This document shows positions 16,708 to 25,113 of a stretch of DNA of 34,213 nt, one piece after another. The stretch covers positions 1 through 34,213 of the forward strand of contig JALONO010000075.1 of the NCBI GenBank assembly GCA_025454895.1. The letters run 5' to 3'. Position 1 is the stretch's first letter. Each line of letters opens with the position of its first letter. Position numbers and translations under genes: made by a program. Origin of the DNA: Bernardetiaceae bacterium. Its GTDB lineage: Bacteria; Bacteroidota; Bacteroidia; Cytophagales; Thermoflexibacteraceae. Below the pieces are notes generated by a model. It saw nothing but the letters and a program-made list of their open reading frames with translations, was not told where the DNA came from and did no database searches.

Positions 16708-17052
16708 ATGCACGAAGCCTCCCTGGTGCGCAGCATTTTCCGGTCGTTGGAAGACAACTTCCCGCCCGAGCGCCTGGCCGTCCTCGAGCGCGTGTACCTG
16801 CGCGTGGGTCTGCTGGCCAATGTGGAACCGGTGCTGATGCAAAACGCCTTTGCCGCCGTGCAGGCCACCGAGGCCCGCTACGAAACCGTGGAACTGGTGA
16901 TCGAGGTGTTGCCCATCAAAGTATTTTGCCCCACCTGCCAAATCGAGAGCCTAGTGGAAAATTACCGCTTTGTGTGTGCCTGTGGCCGCCCGAGTAGCCA
17001 AGTAGTGCAAGGTACCGAGTTGCTCATCCATCAAGTGGAGTTTCGGGAGTAG
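16708..17052 (+). CDS. hypA: Hydrogenase nickel incorporation protein HypA
   Basis: The 114-residue protein starts MHEASLVRSI, carrying the Ni-binding M1-H2-E3 terminus. The structural zinc site is C74-x2-C77 and C90-x-C92. The second pair is CxC (CACG) rather than the CPxC usual in HypA, so the zinc loop is one residue tighter. HypA delivers nickel with HypB into the large subunit. None of hypB, C, D, E or F is in the window. The gene sits 7 bases after the TPR gene and its spacing implies co-transcription. Confidence 0.92.
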   Translation: MHEASLVRSIFRSLEDNFPPERLAVLERVYLRVGLLANVEPVLMQNAFAAVQATEARYETVELVIEVLPIKVFCPTCQIESLVENYRFVCACGRPSSQVVQGTELLIHQVEFRE

Positions 17053-17343
17053 GGAGCTGGCCCGGCGGCTAACCAACCGGCGGCAAAGCCTCTTTATAAA
17101 CCTCAAAACTAGCAAGCCGTTCGGCAAACCAGGTTGAAGGTGATGGAGGATAAAGTGTTGGTTACAATCGTTTTGCCCCACTCGTTTTGGGTCGCCTCAC
17201 CCATTCATCCCCAAAAAATTGGTTAGATTACCGAAGACGTAACCTTTTTGTAACCAAGGGTTTACCCGCTTAATTTTTACCGAGGGGCCAGAATTAGGAG
17301 TGGGCGGTGTAATTTCGGGGCACCATTGCCAAACCAGGGCTTC

Positions 17344-18705
17344 ATGCACGAAACCCCGCTCACCGAGGATTTTCTGGGCCGTTTCAAGGCCGCCATCGAC
17401 CTCCAGGATGAAAAATACATCCACAGCGTGGTCGACGACCTGTTCGTGCAAGACATTTCGGCCATTTTGGACGAACTGGACATTCCCCAGGCTAAGTATG
17501 TAGCCCAACTGCTGGACAGTAAAGTAACGGCCGACATCGTGAGCAACCTGGACCCGGACGTGCGCAAGCCGTTTTTGGCCGCTTTTGCCCCGCCCGAGAT
17601 CGCCAGCTTTGTCGACTACATGGACTCCGACGACGCGGCCGATTTGCTCAACGAACTGCCTGTGCGCGCCCGCGAAGAAGTGTTTGCCCAGTTGGATGCC
17701 GAGCAGGCCCAGTACGTAAAACCCCTGCTCCACTACGAGCCGGGTAGTGCGGGCGGCCTCATGGCCACTGAATTGGTAAAGGCCAACCTCAACTGGACCG
17801 TGCGCCAATGCATCGACGAAATCCGCCACCAGGCCGAAAACGTGGACAAAATCTACTCGGTGTACGTGGTGGACGATAAAAACGTGCTCCAGGGCCGCAT
17901 TTCGCTTAAAAAAATCATCATCGCCCGCGACGAGCAATTGGTGGCCGACCTATTTGTGGAAGATATTGTGGCCGTGGAGACCTACCGGGATGGGGACGAA
18001 GTGGCCGCCATCATGCAGAAATACGACTTGGAGGCCATCCCGGTGGTCAATGTGAAAGGAGAGTTGCAGGGCCGCATCACCATCGACGACATGGTGGACT
18101 TGATCAAAGAACAGGCCGAGAAAGACCTGCAAGCCCTGGCCGGGATCAGCGAAACCGTGGGCGAAGATGATAGTGTGTGGCGGCTCTCCCGCGCGCGCCT
18201 GCCCTGGCTGCTCATTGGCATGTTGGGCGGTATTTTGGGGGCGCGGTTCATCGGCCTGTTCGAGGGTGATTTGCTGCAAGTTCCGGCCATGGCGTTTTTC
18301 ATCCCCCTTATTACGGCCACGGGCGGTAACGTGGGCATCCAATCGTCCACCATCATTGTCCAAAGCCTGGCCGAAAAAGATGCCTTTGCCAGCAGTGCCT
18401 GGCAGCGGTTGTTCAGGGTGCTGCTGGTGGCCATCCTCAACGGATTGGTGATATCGTTAGTGGTGTTTGGGTTTAACATGCTGCTTTTCAACAACCTCAC
18501 GCTCTCGGTGGTGGTGTCCATCGCCCTGTTTAGCGTGGTGCTGATTGCCTCGGTGATGGGCACGGTTACGCCGCTGGCCCTCAACCGGCTCGGCATTAAC
18601 CCGGCCCTGGCTTCGGGGCCTTTCATCACCACCGCCAACGACCTCATGGGCCTGCTCGTGTATTTTCTGGTGGCCCGGCTGGTGTTCTACTGGTTCCCGG
18701 CGTAG
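17344..18705 (+). CDS. mgtE: Magnesium transporter MgtE
   Basis: ATG 17344 gives 453 residues, the normal family length; an in-frame TTG at 17326 is less likely. The N-terminal helical domain (about 1-120, with EPGSAGGLMATELV close to the CBS junction) is followed by two CBS domains (about 125-250), the plug helix and five membrane segments (about 275-453). The pore-lining blocks PLITATGGNVGIQSST and LGINPALASGPFITTANDL are present. MgtE is a Mg2+-gated channel of the inner membrane. The 291-base upstream gap shows no M-box-like structure that I can recognise and no clear TAnnTTTG promoter. The gene appears monocistronic. Confidence 0.93.
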   Translation: MHETPLTEDFLGRFKAAIDLQDEKYIHSVVDDLFVQDISAILDELDIPQAKYVAQLLDSKVTADIVSNLDPDVRKPFLAAFAPPEIASFVDYMDSDDAADLLNELPVRAREEVFAQLDAEQAQYVKPLLHYEPGSAGGLMATELVKANLNWTVRQCIDEIRHQAENVDKIYSVYVVDDKNVLQGRISLKKIIIARDEQLVADLFVEDIVAVETYRDGDEVAAIMQKYDLEAIPVVNVKGELQGRITIDDMVDLIKEQAEKDLQALAGISETVGEDDSVWRLSRARLPWLLIGMLGGILGARFIGLFEGDLLQVPAMAFFIPLITATGGNVGIQSSTIIVQSLAEKDAFASSAWQRLFRVLLVAILNGLVISLVVFGFNMLLFNNLTLSVVVSIALFSVVLIASVMGTVTPLALNRLGINPALASGPFITTANDLMGLLVYFLVARLVFYWFPA

Positions 18706-18770
18706 GTTCGCAAATTGCAGCCGCGTAATGGCGCGTAATGGGTTAGCCGCTAATTAGATAGAGTGGGATG

Positions 18771-19212
18771 CTATTTACTCCGGCCCTCGATTTCGGCCAC
18801 GAGTTCATCGTACCAGGCTTGGCCGTAGCGGCGCACGAGTGGGGCCTTTAAAAAGCGGTAGAGCGGCACGCCCAGGGCTTTGCCGTGGTGGCAGGCCGGT
18901 TTGCAGATGCTCCACTGGTGGTAATTGAGGGCTTCCACGGCCCCGTTGTCGTAACTGGTAACCCTAATGGGATACAAATGGCAAGAAATCGGCTTGCGGA
19001 AATCGGTTTTGCCGGCCAAGTACGCCTGCTCGATGCCACATTTGAGGATCCCCCGCTCGTCGCGGATGGCGTAGGCACAGGCCCCGCCGCGCTTCCAACG
19101 GGGCCCCTAAATCACCTTCCACACAACAAGCCCCTTTGCACTTTTCCAAGTCGCAAACGAAGAAATTTTCGGCAATGTCGTCGCTAATGACCGTGTGTTG
19201 CACTAGAATCAT
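18771..19212 (-). pseudogene. DUF3109 family protein with an out-of-frame internal deletion
   Basis: The ATG at 19210-19212 opens the family N-terminus ([27 protein letters not shown]) and reads to about 19095. The family's C-terminal half continues in another frame ([50 protein letters not shown]) to the stop at 18771-18773. Compared with the usual length of about 190 residues, roughly 40-45 residues are missing at the junction near 19094-19100, and the loss is not a multiple of three. The cysteine clusters on both sides survive. DUF3109 proteins look metal-binding, with unknown function. As sequenced only a truncated 82-residue product would be made. Confidence 0.8.
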
Positions 19213-19404
19213 ACGGGCTGTCAGGAAGGTGGGGTTAAAGTCTTGTCAATACTAAAATGACTAAATGCTTGCAGGATTAAATGAGTGGTTTCCTTGGTTA
19301 TCAATTACTTACAGCCCTAGCACCGCGCAATTTTCATGCGATTTCGGCCTAAAATGCGTAGAAGCAAATGCCAGTAGGGTCGTCGCTTGCTTGCAATAAT
19401 TAGC

Positions 19405-19437
19405 TGAAAAAGAAATAACGATTAGGCAATCGTTATT
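19405..19437 (-). terminator. Intrinsic terminator of queD
   Basis: On the minus strand AATAACGATT and AATCGTTATT form a perfect 10-bp stem around GCCT (plus-strand 19414-19437), followed by TTTCTTTTTC-like T-rich sequence. The stem begins within the queD stop region. Confidence 0.75.
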
Positions 19438-19855
19438 CTTCGCCAAAATATTCCACGAAATTTTTAGGAGTTTCCACCAGTAGCAAACTGTGGAGCTTGG
19501 CCCGCCCGGAGGCGGCCTCGATTTTAGGGGCCAAAATTTTCCAGAATTCCATGACCAGGATTTCACAACTGGCCATTTTACCCTCGAGGAAATCCACGTC
19601 CAAATTGAGGTTACGGTGATCCACCTTGTCAATGACGTTGCGCTTGATGATATCGCCCAGCGTTTTGAGGTCGATCACAAAGCCGGTATCCGGGTCGGGC
19701 TTGCCCTTCACGGTAACGGTTAGCTCAAAATTGTGCCCGTGCCAGTTGGCATTGGCGCAGGGTCCGAATACTGCTTCGTTCTGCTCCTGACTCCAGCGGG
19801 GGTTATATAATTTGTGAGCGGCGTTGAAATGTTCTTTTCGGCAAACGTAAACCAT
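19433..19855 (-). CDS. queD: 6-carboxytetrahydropterin synthase / 6-pyruvoyltetrahydropterin synthase-like (QueD family)
   Basis: The 140-residue length fits the family. Zinc ligands H14 (NAAHKL), H39 and H41 (WHGHNFEL) are present, with the catalytic cysteine C33 (GPCANANW) and the VDHRNLN motif near residues 78-84. The enzyme converts dihydroneopterin triphosphate to 6-carboxy-tetrahydropterin in queuosine synthesis, or acts as a pyruvoyl-tetrahydropterin synthase; the NPRWSQEQN block resembles the eukaryote-like subgroup common in Bacteroidota, so the exact product is uncertain. No other queuosine gene is nearby. It has its own promoter-like element and terminator. Confidence 0.88.
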   Translation of the reverse strand: MVYVCRKEHFNAAHKLYNPRWSQEQNEAVFGPCANANWHGHNFELTVTVKGKPDPDTGFVIDLKTLGDIIKRNVIDKVDHRNLNLDVDFLEGKMASCEILVMEFWKILAPKIEAASGRAKLHSLLLVETPKNFVEYFGEE

Positions 19856-19883
19856 AGCTTAGCACACTTAAGAAAAAAGCGGG

Positions 19884-19891
19884 CAAAGTTA
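19884..19891 (-). promoter_or_regulatory. -7 element upstream of queD
   Basis: The minus strand reads TAACTTTG, a full match to TAnnTTTG, ending 28 bases before the start codon. No TTG is found at the usual distance upstream, so support is partial. Confidence 0.45.
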
Positions 19892-20083
19892 GTCATTTTT
19901 GACGGTGGCTGCACCGGGGTGTCATGCGCCGGACTGCCCGAAGCCGGGGCCGGGATATCACGGAAGGTTTGTCGGTCAGTTTGTACCACGTTTAAGGCGG
20001 TAATTGTTAAGTCAGAGGATAGCAGTGCAGTAGGGGCGGTGGCAAGGCCCACCGCCATTACCGGGCGGGGCTTGGTCAGGTCG

Positions 20084-21511
20084 TTATTCTACCCAATGCA
20101 ACTTGAGCATGTTAGTGCGCCGATGTTCGCTCATGGGCGTAGTGGCCGTACTAATGAACAGGTCGCCTGGTTGGAGAAGCCCCTGGTCCACCAAAATTTT
20201 TTCGGTAGCGGCTAGGGTTTCGCGGGTACTGATAAACTTGTCGTAATAGAGGCACTTGACCCCCCACAGCAAGTTGAGGGTGGTAAGTAAATGCTTATTT
20301 TCCGTAAAAACAAATATTGGCGATTTTGGGCGGCGGCTCGATATCTGAAAAGCACTGTAACCCGACTTGGTGAGGCACAAAATGGCCTTGGCCCCGGTCA
20401 TCTCGGCTAGGCGGCAAGCCGAGTGGCTGATCATGTTGGCACTGTAAATATCCTTGTTTTCCTCTTTTTCCACAAAGTGGTATTTGTTGTAGATGGCCTG
20501 GTGGTGCTCCGCCGCCGCCAAGATACGGTTCATCGCCTTCACGGTTTCGGTGGGGTAGCGGCCGCTGGCCGTTTCGGCACTGAGCATCACGGCATCGGCC
20601 CCGTCCATCACGGCGTTGGCCACATCGTTGGCCTCGGCCCGGGTGGGGCGGGGGTTGGTGATCATGCTCTCCATCATCTGGGTGGCCACAATCACGGGTT
20701 TGGCGGCTAAAATACACTTTTGGATGATGTTTTTCTGGGCCAGGGGCACGTCTTCCATCGGCACTTCCACGCCCAGGTCGCCGCGGGCCACCATCACCCC
20801 GTCGGTGGCCTCGATAATCTCATCGATGTGTTGGAGCGCATTGGGGGTTTCTATTTTGGCCACAATACGGCTCACGTTGCCGTGTTTTTTAATGATTTTT
20901 CGGAGATCAAGCAGGTCGTGGGCGTTGCGCACAAACGAGAGGGCCACCCAGTCCACTTGGTTTTGGAGGCCAAACAGCAAGTCTTCATGGTCTTTGGCCG
21001 TGAGCGAGGGTTCCGAAACCGCCGTGTTGGGCAGGTTAATGCCTTTTTTCGATTTCACTAAACCGCCGTACACCACCACGCAGCGCACCTCGGTGGTAGT
21101 AACCGATACTACTTTGAGCTCAATGTTCCCGTCGTCGATCAAAATCGGCTCGCCGGGGCGCACGTCCTTGGCCAGGTCGTAGGTGGAGGTAAACTTGGCC
21201 CGGGTGGCTATTTCCTTGTCGTTGGTGATGATGACTTCCTCGCCGGGGTTGATTTGGATGCCGTTGTTCTCCACCTCGCGCAGGCGGATTTTGGGGCCTT
21301 GGAGGTCTTGTAAAATGGCAACACTGGTGCCCAGGGTTTCGTTGAGTTCCCTAATGTGCTGGATTACTTTGAAGTGGTCCTCGTGCGAGCCGTGGGAAAA
21401 ATTAAGGCGGAAAACATCCACGCCGGCATGGATGAGTTCCATTAGTTTTTCGCGGGTGTTGGAGGCTGGGCCTACGGTGGCCACAATTTTGGTACGGTTA
21501 TTCAAGCTCAT
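20084..21511 (-). CDS. pyk: Pyruvate kinase
   Basis: The 475-residue protein matches the single-domain-set bacterial enzyme. It converts phosphoenolpyruvate and ADP to pyruvate and ATP in the cytoplasm. Visible signatures are KIVATVGPAS at the start, FRLNFSHG, LQDLQGPKIR, the Mg/K-site block VMVARGDLGVEVP, VATQMMESMI and the ANAVMDGADAVMLSAETASG segment. The C-terminal domain is complete. A GC hairpin (20035-20056) lies 28 bases beyond the stop without a T-run. The gene is divergent from the GGGP synthase gene. Confidence 0.96.
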   Translation of the reverse strand: MSLNNRTKIVATVGPASNTREKLMELIHAGVDVFRLNFSHGSHEDHFKVIQHIRELNETLGTSVAILQDLQGPKIRLREVENNGIQINPGEEVIITNDKEIATRAKFTSTYDLAKDVRPGEPILIDDGNIELKVVSVTTTEVRCVVVYGGLVKSKKGINLPNTAVSEPSLTAKDHEDLLFGLQNQVDWVALSFVRNAHDLLDLRKIIKKHGNVSRIVAKIETPNALQHIDEIIEATDGVMVARGDLGVEVPMEDVPLAQKNIIQKCILAAKPVIVATQMMESMITNPRPTRAEANDVANAVMDGADAVMLSAETASGRYPTETVKAMNRILAAAEHHQAIYNKYHFVEKEENKDIYSANMISHSACRLAEMTGAKAILCLTKSGYSAFQISSRRPKSPIFVFTENKHLLTTLNLLWGVKCLYYDKFISTRETLAATEKILVDQGLLQPGDLFISTATTPMSEHRRTNMLKLHWVE

Positions 21512-21717
21512 AAGTAGAGTGGCTTTGCTTAATTTGCGCCGCTTTTGAACAGCGGGGTGCGCTAAAAATGAGTGGTTAGGCGCTAACCGGGTGCGAATAT
21601 TGGCCTTTTTTGCTGGAAGCCCAAATTAATAAGCCGTTAAGCGGCCCGCCAGGCGGGCGGGCCCACCGGCCTAAAGTTGTTGAGGGGGCGGCCAGTGGCC
21701 GTTGCCGGTTTTTATTT

Positions 21718-22455
21718 ATGAGCTTACTTTCAAAAATCGAACAGTTGCGCGCCACTGGGCGCAAAGGGTTGGCCATTTTGGTGGACCCCGACAAAACTAG
21801 CCCCACCGGCTGTACCCAACTGTTGGCGGCCTGCGCGGGCCACCAACCGGACTGCTTTATGGTGGGCGGGAGCCTCATTACCAGCCCCCATTTGGAAGCC
21901 GTGGTGGCTTTTTTCAAACAAGAAACCGAGGTGCCGGTGCTGCTGTTCCCCGGCCATTATTCGCACGTGTGCCCCCAGGCCGATGCGCTGATGTTCCTGT
22001 CCTTGATTTCGGGGCGCAACCCGGAGTACCTCATCGGCCAGCACGTGGTGGCCGCCCCGCACTTGCGCCGCAGCGGGTTGGAAATCATTGCCACGGGCTA
22101 TTTGCTGGTACACGGCGGCAACCTCACCACCGTGGCCTACATGAGCAACACCACCCCCTTGCCGCCCGATAAGCCCGACCTCACCGCCGCCACCGCCCTG
22201 GCCGGGGAAATGCTGGGGCTGAAAATGCTCTATTTAGATGCGGGCAGCGGGGCCCAATGGTCCGTGCCTCCCGCCTTGGTGGAGGCCGCGCGCTCGGTTA
22301 CCCAGGTACCCCTCATCGTGGGCGGGGGCATCCGCGAGGTGGCCACGCTGCGCCAACTCTACGCCGCCGGGGCCGACCTAGCCGTGATTGGTACGGCTAG
22401 CGAGCAGCAGCCCGGTTTGTTGCCGCAGTTGCTGGCCGCCCGGTATGCAGGCTAG
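21718..22455 (+). CDS. Geranylgeranylglyceryl phosphate synthase family protein (PcrB-like)
   Basis: ATG 21718 gives 245 residues (MSLLSKIEQL); the frame is open further upstream but that part is GC-hairpin sequence and not conserved-looking. The TIM-barrel prenyltransferase motifs are clear: LVDPDKTS, MVGGSLIT, FPGHYSHV, DAGSGAQ, LIVGGGIREV and VIGTASEQQ. Family members join a prenyl diphosphate to sn-glycerol-1-phosphate, making ether-lipid precursors in archaea and in some bacteria including Bacteroidota. Chain length cannot be judged. The carotenoid ketolase gene follows after 91 bases, which has its own -7 element, so they share prenyl-diphosphate chemistry but may be transcribed separately. 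Confidence 0.9.
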   Translation: MSLLSKIEQLRATGRKGLAILVDPDKTSPTGCTQLLAACAGHQPDCFMVGGSLITSPHLEAVVAFFKQETEVPVLLFPGHYSHVCPQADALMFLSLISGRNPEYLIGQHVVAAPHLRRSGLEIIATGYLLVHGGNLTTVAYMSNTTPLPPDKPDLTAATALAGEMLGLKMLYLDAGSGAQWSVPPALVEAARSVTQVPLIVGGGIREVATLRQLYAAGADLAVIGTASEQQPGLLPQLLAARYAG

Positions 22456-22507
22456 GGGGCCGGGTGCTTGCCCTTGGGCGGCAAACTTTCTGCCCGCCGG
22501 GTTAGTT

Positions 22508-22515
22508 TACCTTTG
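22508..22515 (+). promoter_or_regulatory. -7 element upstream of crtW
   Basis: TACCTTTG at 22508-22515 fully matches TAnnTTTG and lies 31 bases before ATG 22547. At the -33 position only CTTTC (22486-22490) is seen, so the upstream half is weak. Confidence 0.45.
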
Positions 22516-22546
22516 CGAGCCAAACCTGCTAAAACCACCCTTGGCC

Positions 22547-23260
22547 ATGACCACGAATACTTGGGCCAAGCCCTCCGACAATACTGGCGTATGGATCGCC
22601 CTGGTGATTGTAACCTTGTGGGCGGCCACCCTAGTGGTGGGCCTGCTGGTAGTGCCGCTCGACTTCGCCTCACCGTTTACATACTTGCTGGTGCTGTTGC
22701 AAACCCACTTGTACACGGGCGTGTTCATTACCGCCCACGATGCCATGCACGGGCTGGTATCGCCCAACCGCCGCCTCAACGCCTGGATCGGGCGGATTTG
22801 CTGCGGGTTGTTTGCCTATAATTTTTATGGCAACCTCAACCGCAAGCACCACCTTCACCACCGGTTTGTGGCCACCGATCAAGACCCTGACTACCATGCG
22901 AGCGGGCATTTCTGGCGGTGGTACCTCAGTTTTGCGTTACAATACGTAAACATTTGGCAGATTTTGCTGATGGCCCTCACCTACAACGTGCTCAAAATTT
23001 GGATCGACTACCAAAAACTGATCGTATTCTGGATGCTGCCCTCGGTCGTTTCCACCTTCCAACTTTTCTACTTTGGCACTTACTTGCCGCACCGGGGCGA
23101 GCACGCGCCGGATAATGCCCACAAATCGCGCAGCCAGGCCCAAAACCACTGGTGGGCCTTTTTAACCTGTTACTTTTTCGGCTACCACTACGAGCACCAC
23201 CACTCCCCAGGCACGCCTTGGTGGCGATTGTACCTAGAAAAAGAAAAAAGCGCGGCTTAG
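22547..23260 (+). CDS. crtW: CrtW-type beta-carotene ketolase
   Basis: ATG 22547 (MTTNTWAKPSDN) gives 237 residues, near the usual CrtW length of about 240; the frame stays open upstream into the GGGP synthase gene but that is not protein-like. It is an integral membrane di-iron oxygenase adding keto groups to the beta-ionone rings of carotenoids. The histidine motifs are HDAMHG, RKHHLHHR and HYEHHHSPGTPWWRL. The block FWMLPSVVSTFQLFYFGTYLPHR closely parallels Paracoccus CrtW. This would yield echinenone/canthaxanthin- or astaxanthin-like pigments. No other crt gene is in the window. A beta-carotene hydroxylase is less likely because of the PWWRL end and overall match. Confidence 0.92.
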   Translation: MTTNTWAKPSDNTGVWIALVIVTLWAATLVVGLLVVPLDFASPFTYLLVLLQTHLYTGVFITAHDAMHGLVSPNRRLNAWIGRICCGLFAYNFYGNLNRKHHLHHRFVATDQDPDYHASGHFWRWYLSFALQYVNIWQILLMALTYNVLKIWIDYQKLIVFWMLPSVVSTFQLFYFGTYLPHRGEHAPDNAHKSRSQAQNHWWAFLTCYFFGYHYEHHHSPGTPWWRLYLEKEKSAA

Positions 23261-23522
23261 CGGCTGGGCAGTTACCAAGTTCGCACCTATATTTAAGCCC
23301 GGCCGGGAACCATACCTCTTTATGTCATTGTCAATAGAGGATTACCTTGTTTTGTGAGTGCTGGCGATTGGTCTTTTCTTCTCCCTAAAAGTCGATGATG
23401 TTTACACCAAAGTCAGGTAGAAATTGTGGGTTCTTTGTCGTTTAAATGATTGATAACCTATAGAACAAGCATTTAAGTGTTCAATCATTTGGTCGTTTTA
23501 GTATTAACTATCCGCTGCGCGT

Positions 23523-24878
23523 ATGAAACAAATCCTCGTGCTGGGCGCCGGGCGCTCGTCATACACCTTGATCCAGTACCTATTGTTCCACGCTGCGCAG
23601 GAGAAGTGGCACCTTGTAGTAGCCGATACGGATTTAAAGGCCGCCCAGGGCAAAATTTTGGGCCTTGACGGCCAGCCCCACCCCTTAGCGGGAGCCGCTC
23701 TGTTTAATGGAGAAGACCTGGAGGCCTGCGATAGCCTGGTGATGACGGCCGATTTAGTAGTGTCGCTATTGCCCGCCCACCTGCACCTTAACGTGGCCAA
23801 GGCCTGCCTCAAATTTGCCCGGCCGCTGGTAACGGCCTCGTACGCCGCGCCCGAAATGCGGCAGCTTGATGCCCAAGCCAAGCAACGTGGCGTGCTGTTG
23901 CTCAACGAGTGCGGGCTGGACCCCGGCATCGACCACGCCAGTGCCATGCAAACCATCCACCAACTCAAGGCCGAGGGGGCAAAACTGCTGGCCTTTCGCT
24001 CCTACACGGGCGGGCTGCTGGCCCCGGAAAGCGATAACAACCCCTGGCATTACAAATTTACCTGGAACCCCCGTAACGTGGTGGGGGCGGGCCGGGGCAT
24101 GGCCAAGTATATTGTCAATGGCCAGTACAAGTACGTGCCTTACCACCGTCTTTTTTCTCATTTGGAGACCATCAAGGTGGAGGGCTACGGCGAGTTTGAA
24201 GGCTATCCCAACCGCGACTCGCTCCAGTACCGCGACCAGTACGGCCTAGACCAAATCCCCACCATGATCCGCGGCACGCTGCGCCGCCCCGGATTTTGCC
24301 AGGCTTGGAACGCCTTTGTGCAACTGGGCATGACCGACGATAGCTTTGTGATCGAGAACTCCGCTAATTTGACCCATCGGGAGTTCACCAACAGCTTTTT
24401 GCAATATAGCCGGGTGTTTTTGGTAGAAGAAAAACTGGCCCAGATCATGAACGTGAAGCCCGACTCCGAGCTGATTGGCCGGTTGCGATGGCTGGGCCTG
24501 TTCGACCATAGCAAAATCGGGCTGCACCGGGCCACCCCCGCCGATGTTCTGCTCAAAATCCTCCAAGAAAAGTGGGCCTTGGCCCCCGACGATCGCGACC
24601 TGATTGTGATGCAGCACCAATTTGAGTACACTAACTCGCATGGGCGGCAATTGCTCACCTCGTCGTTAGTGGTGCAGGGCGATAACCCGCAAAATACCGC
24701 CATGGCCAAAACCGTGGGCCTGCCTTTGGGCATCGCGGCCCGGCTCATCCTCAACGGCAAACTGGCCTTGGCGGGGGTGCAAATCCCCACCCTGGCCGAA
24801 ATTTATACCCCCTTGCTCAACGAACTCACCGAGTGGGGCGTCCGGTTCACGGAAACCGTTACGTCATTAGAAGAGTAG
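23523..24878 (+). CDS. Saccharopine dehydrogenase-like protein (glutamate-forming/saccharopine reductase type)
   Basis: The 451-residue protein has an N-terminal Rossmann fold with LGAGRSS (residues 6-12) and a C-terminal saccharopine dehydrogenase domain. Diagnostic blocks are LLNECGLDPGIDH, SYTGGLLAPESDNNPWHYKFTW, GTLRRPGFCQAWNAF and MAKTVGLPLGIAA. Such enzymes act between lysine, 2-oxoglutarate and 2-aminoadipate semialdehyde; in bacteria usually in lysine breakdown. ATG 23523 begins MKQILVLGAG, an ideal start. It stands alone, with a terminator behind it. Cytoplasmic. The family is clear but direction and physiological role are inferred. Confidence 0.9.
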   Translation: MKQILVLGAGRSSYTLIQYLLFHAAQEKWHLVVADTDLKAAQGKILGLDGQPHPLAGAALFNGEDLEACDSLVMTADLVVSLLPAHLHLNVAKACLKFARPLVTASYAAPEMRQLDAQAKQRGVLLLNECGLDPGIDHASAMQTIHQLKAEGAKLLAFRSYTGGLLAPESDNNPWHYKFTWNPRNVVGAGRGMAKYIVNGQYKYVPYHRLFSHLETIKVEGYGEFEGYPNRDSLQYRDQYGLDQIPTMIRGTLRRPGFCQAWNAFVQLGMTDDSFVIENSANLTHREFTNSFLQYSRVFLVEEKLAQIMNVKPDSELIGRLRWLGLFDHSKIGLHRATPADVLLKILQEKWALAPDDRDLIVMQHQFEYTNSHGRQLLTSSLVVQGDNPQNTAMAKTVGLPLGIAARLILNGKLALAGVQIPTLAEIYTPLLNELTEWGVRFTETVTSLEE

Positions 24879-24915
24879 GTTGATGTATTATTTTGTCAAA
24901 AAAGACATTTTTTTG

Positions 24916-24950
24916 AACGTGTCTCCCGGCGTTACCAATGGAGACACGTT
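24916..24950 (+). terminator. Perfect 11-bp stem terminator after the saccharopine dehydrogenase gene
   Basis: AACGTGTCTCC (24916-24926) pairs perfectly with GGAGACACGTT (24940-24950) around a 13-nt loop, 37 bases after the stop. GTTTTG follows. The stem overlaps the TTG of the next promoter. Confidence 0.65.
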
Positions 24951-24978
24951 GTTTTGTGCCCCCCAAACGCTACCTTTG
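24949..24978 (+). promoter_or_regulatory. Bacteroidota-type promoter for the polytopic membrane protein gene
   Basis: TTG at 24949-24951, then 19 bases, then TACCTTTG at 24971-24978, a full consensus match. It would give a leader of about 125 bases before ATG 25114. Nothing recognisable as a riboswitch is seen in that leader. Confidence 0.65.
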
Positions 24979-25113
24979 TCATGATTACTTTAACTGCGTT
25001 CATTTAGTTTGTTGAAAAACAATGCTTTGCGCTTTTAGTGGACGCGCTTGCTACCCTGGTAAGTGGATACTCCTACTGGTTAGCAAATTTTCGTTTTACC
25101 AAAAAATCCATGT

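Noticed and set aside
15510-16868. Long minus-strand open frame (452 codons) opposite the TPR gene
   Set aside because: Its translation is glycine/valine/glutamine-rich without domain features and mirrors the GC-rich codon positions of the TPR gene. It is a shadow.
17053-17343. M-box-type magnesium riboswitch before mgtE
   Set aside because: I see repeated GTAACC words but no ordered stems that would support a known riboswitch fold.
20035-20056. GC hairpin after pyk as a terminator
   Set aside because: The 8-bp stem has no T-run on the minus strand; too weak to list as a terminator.
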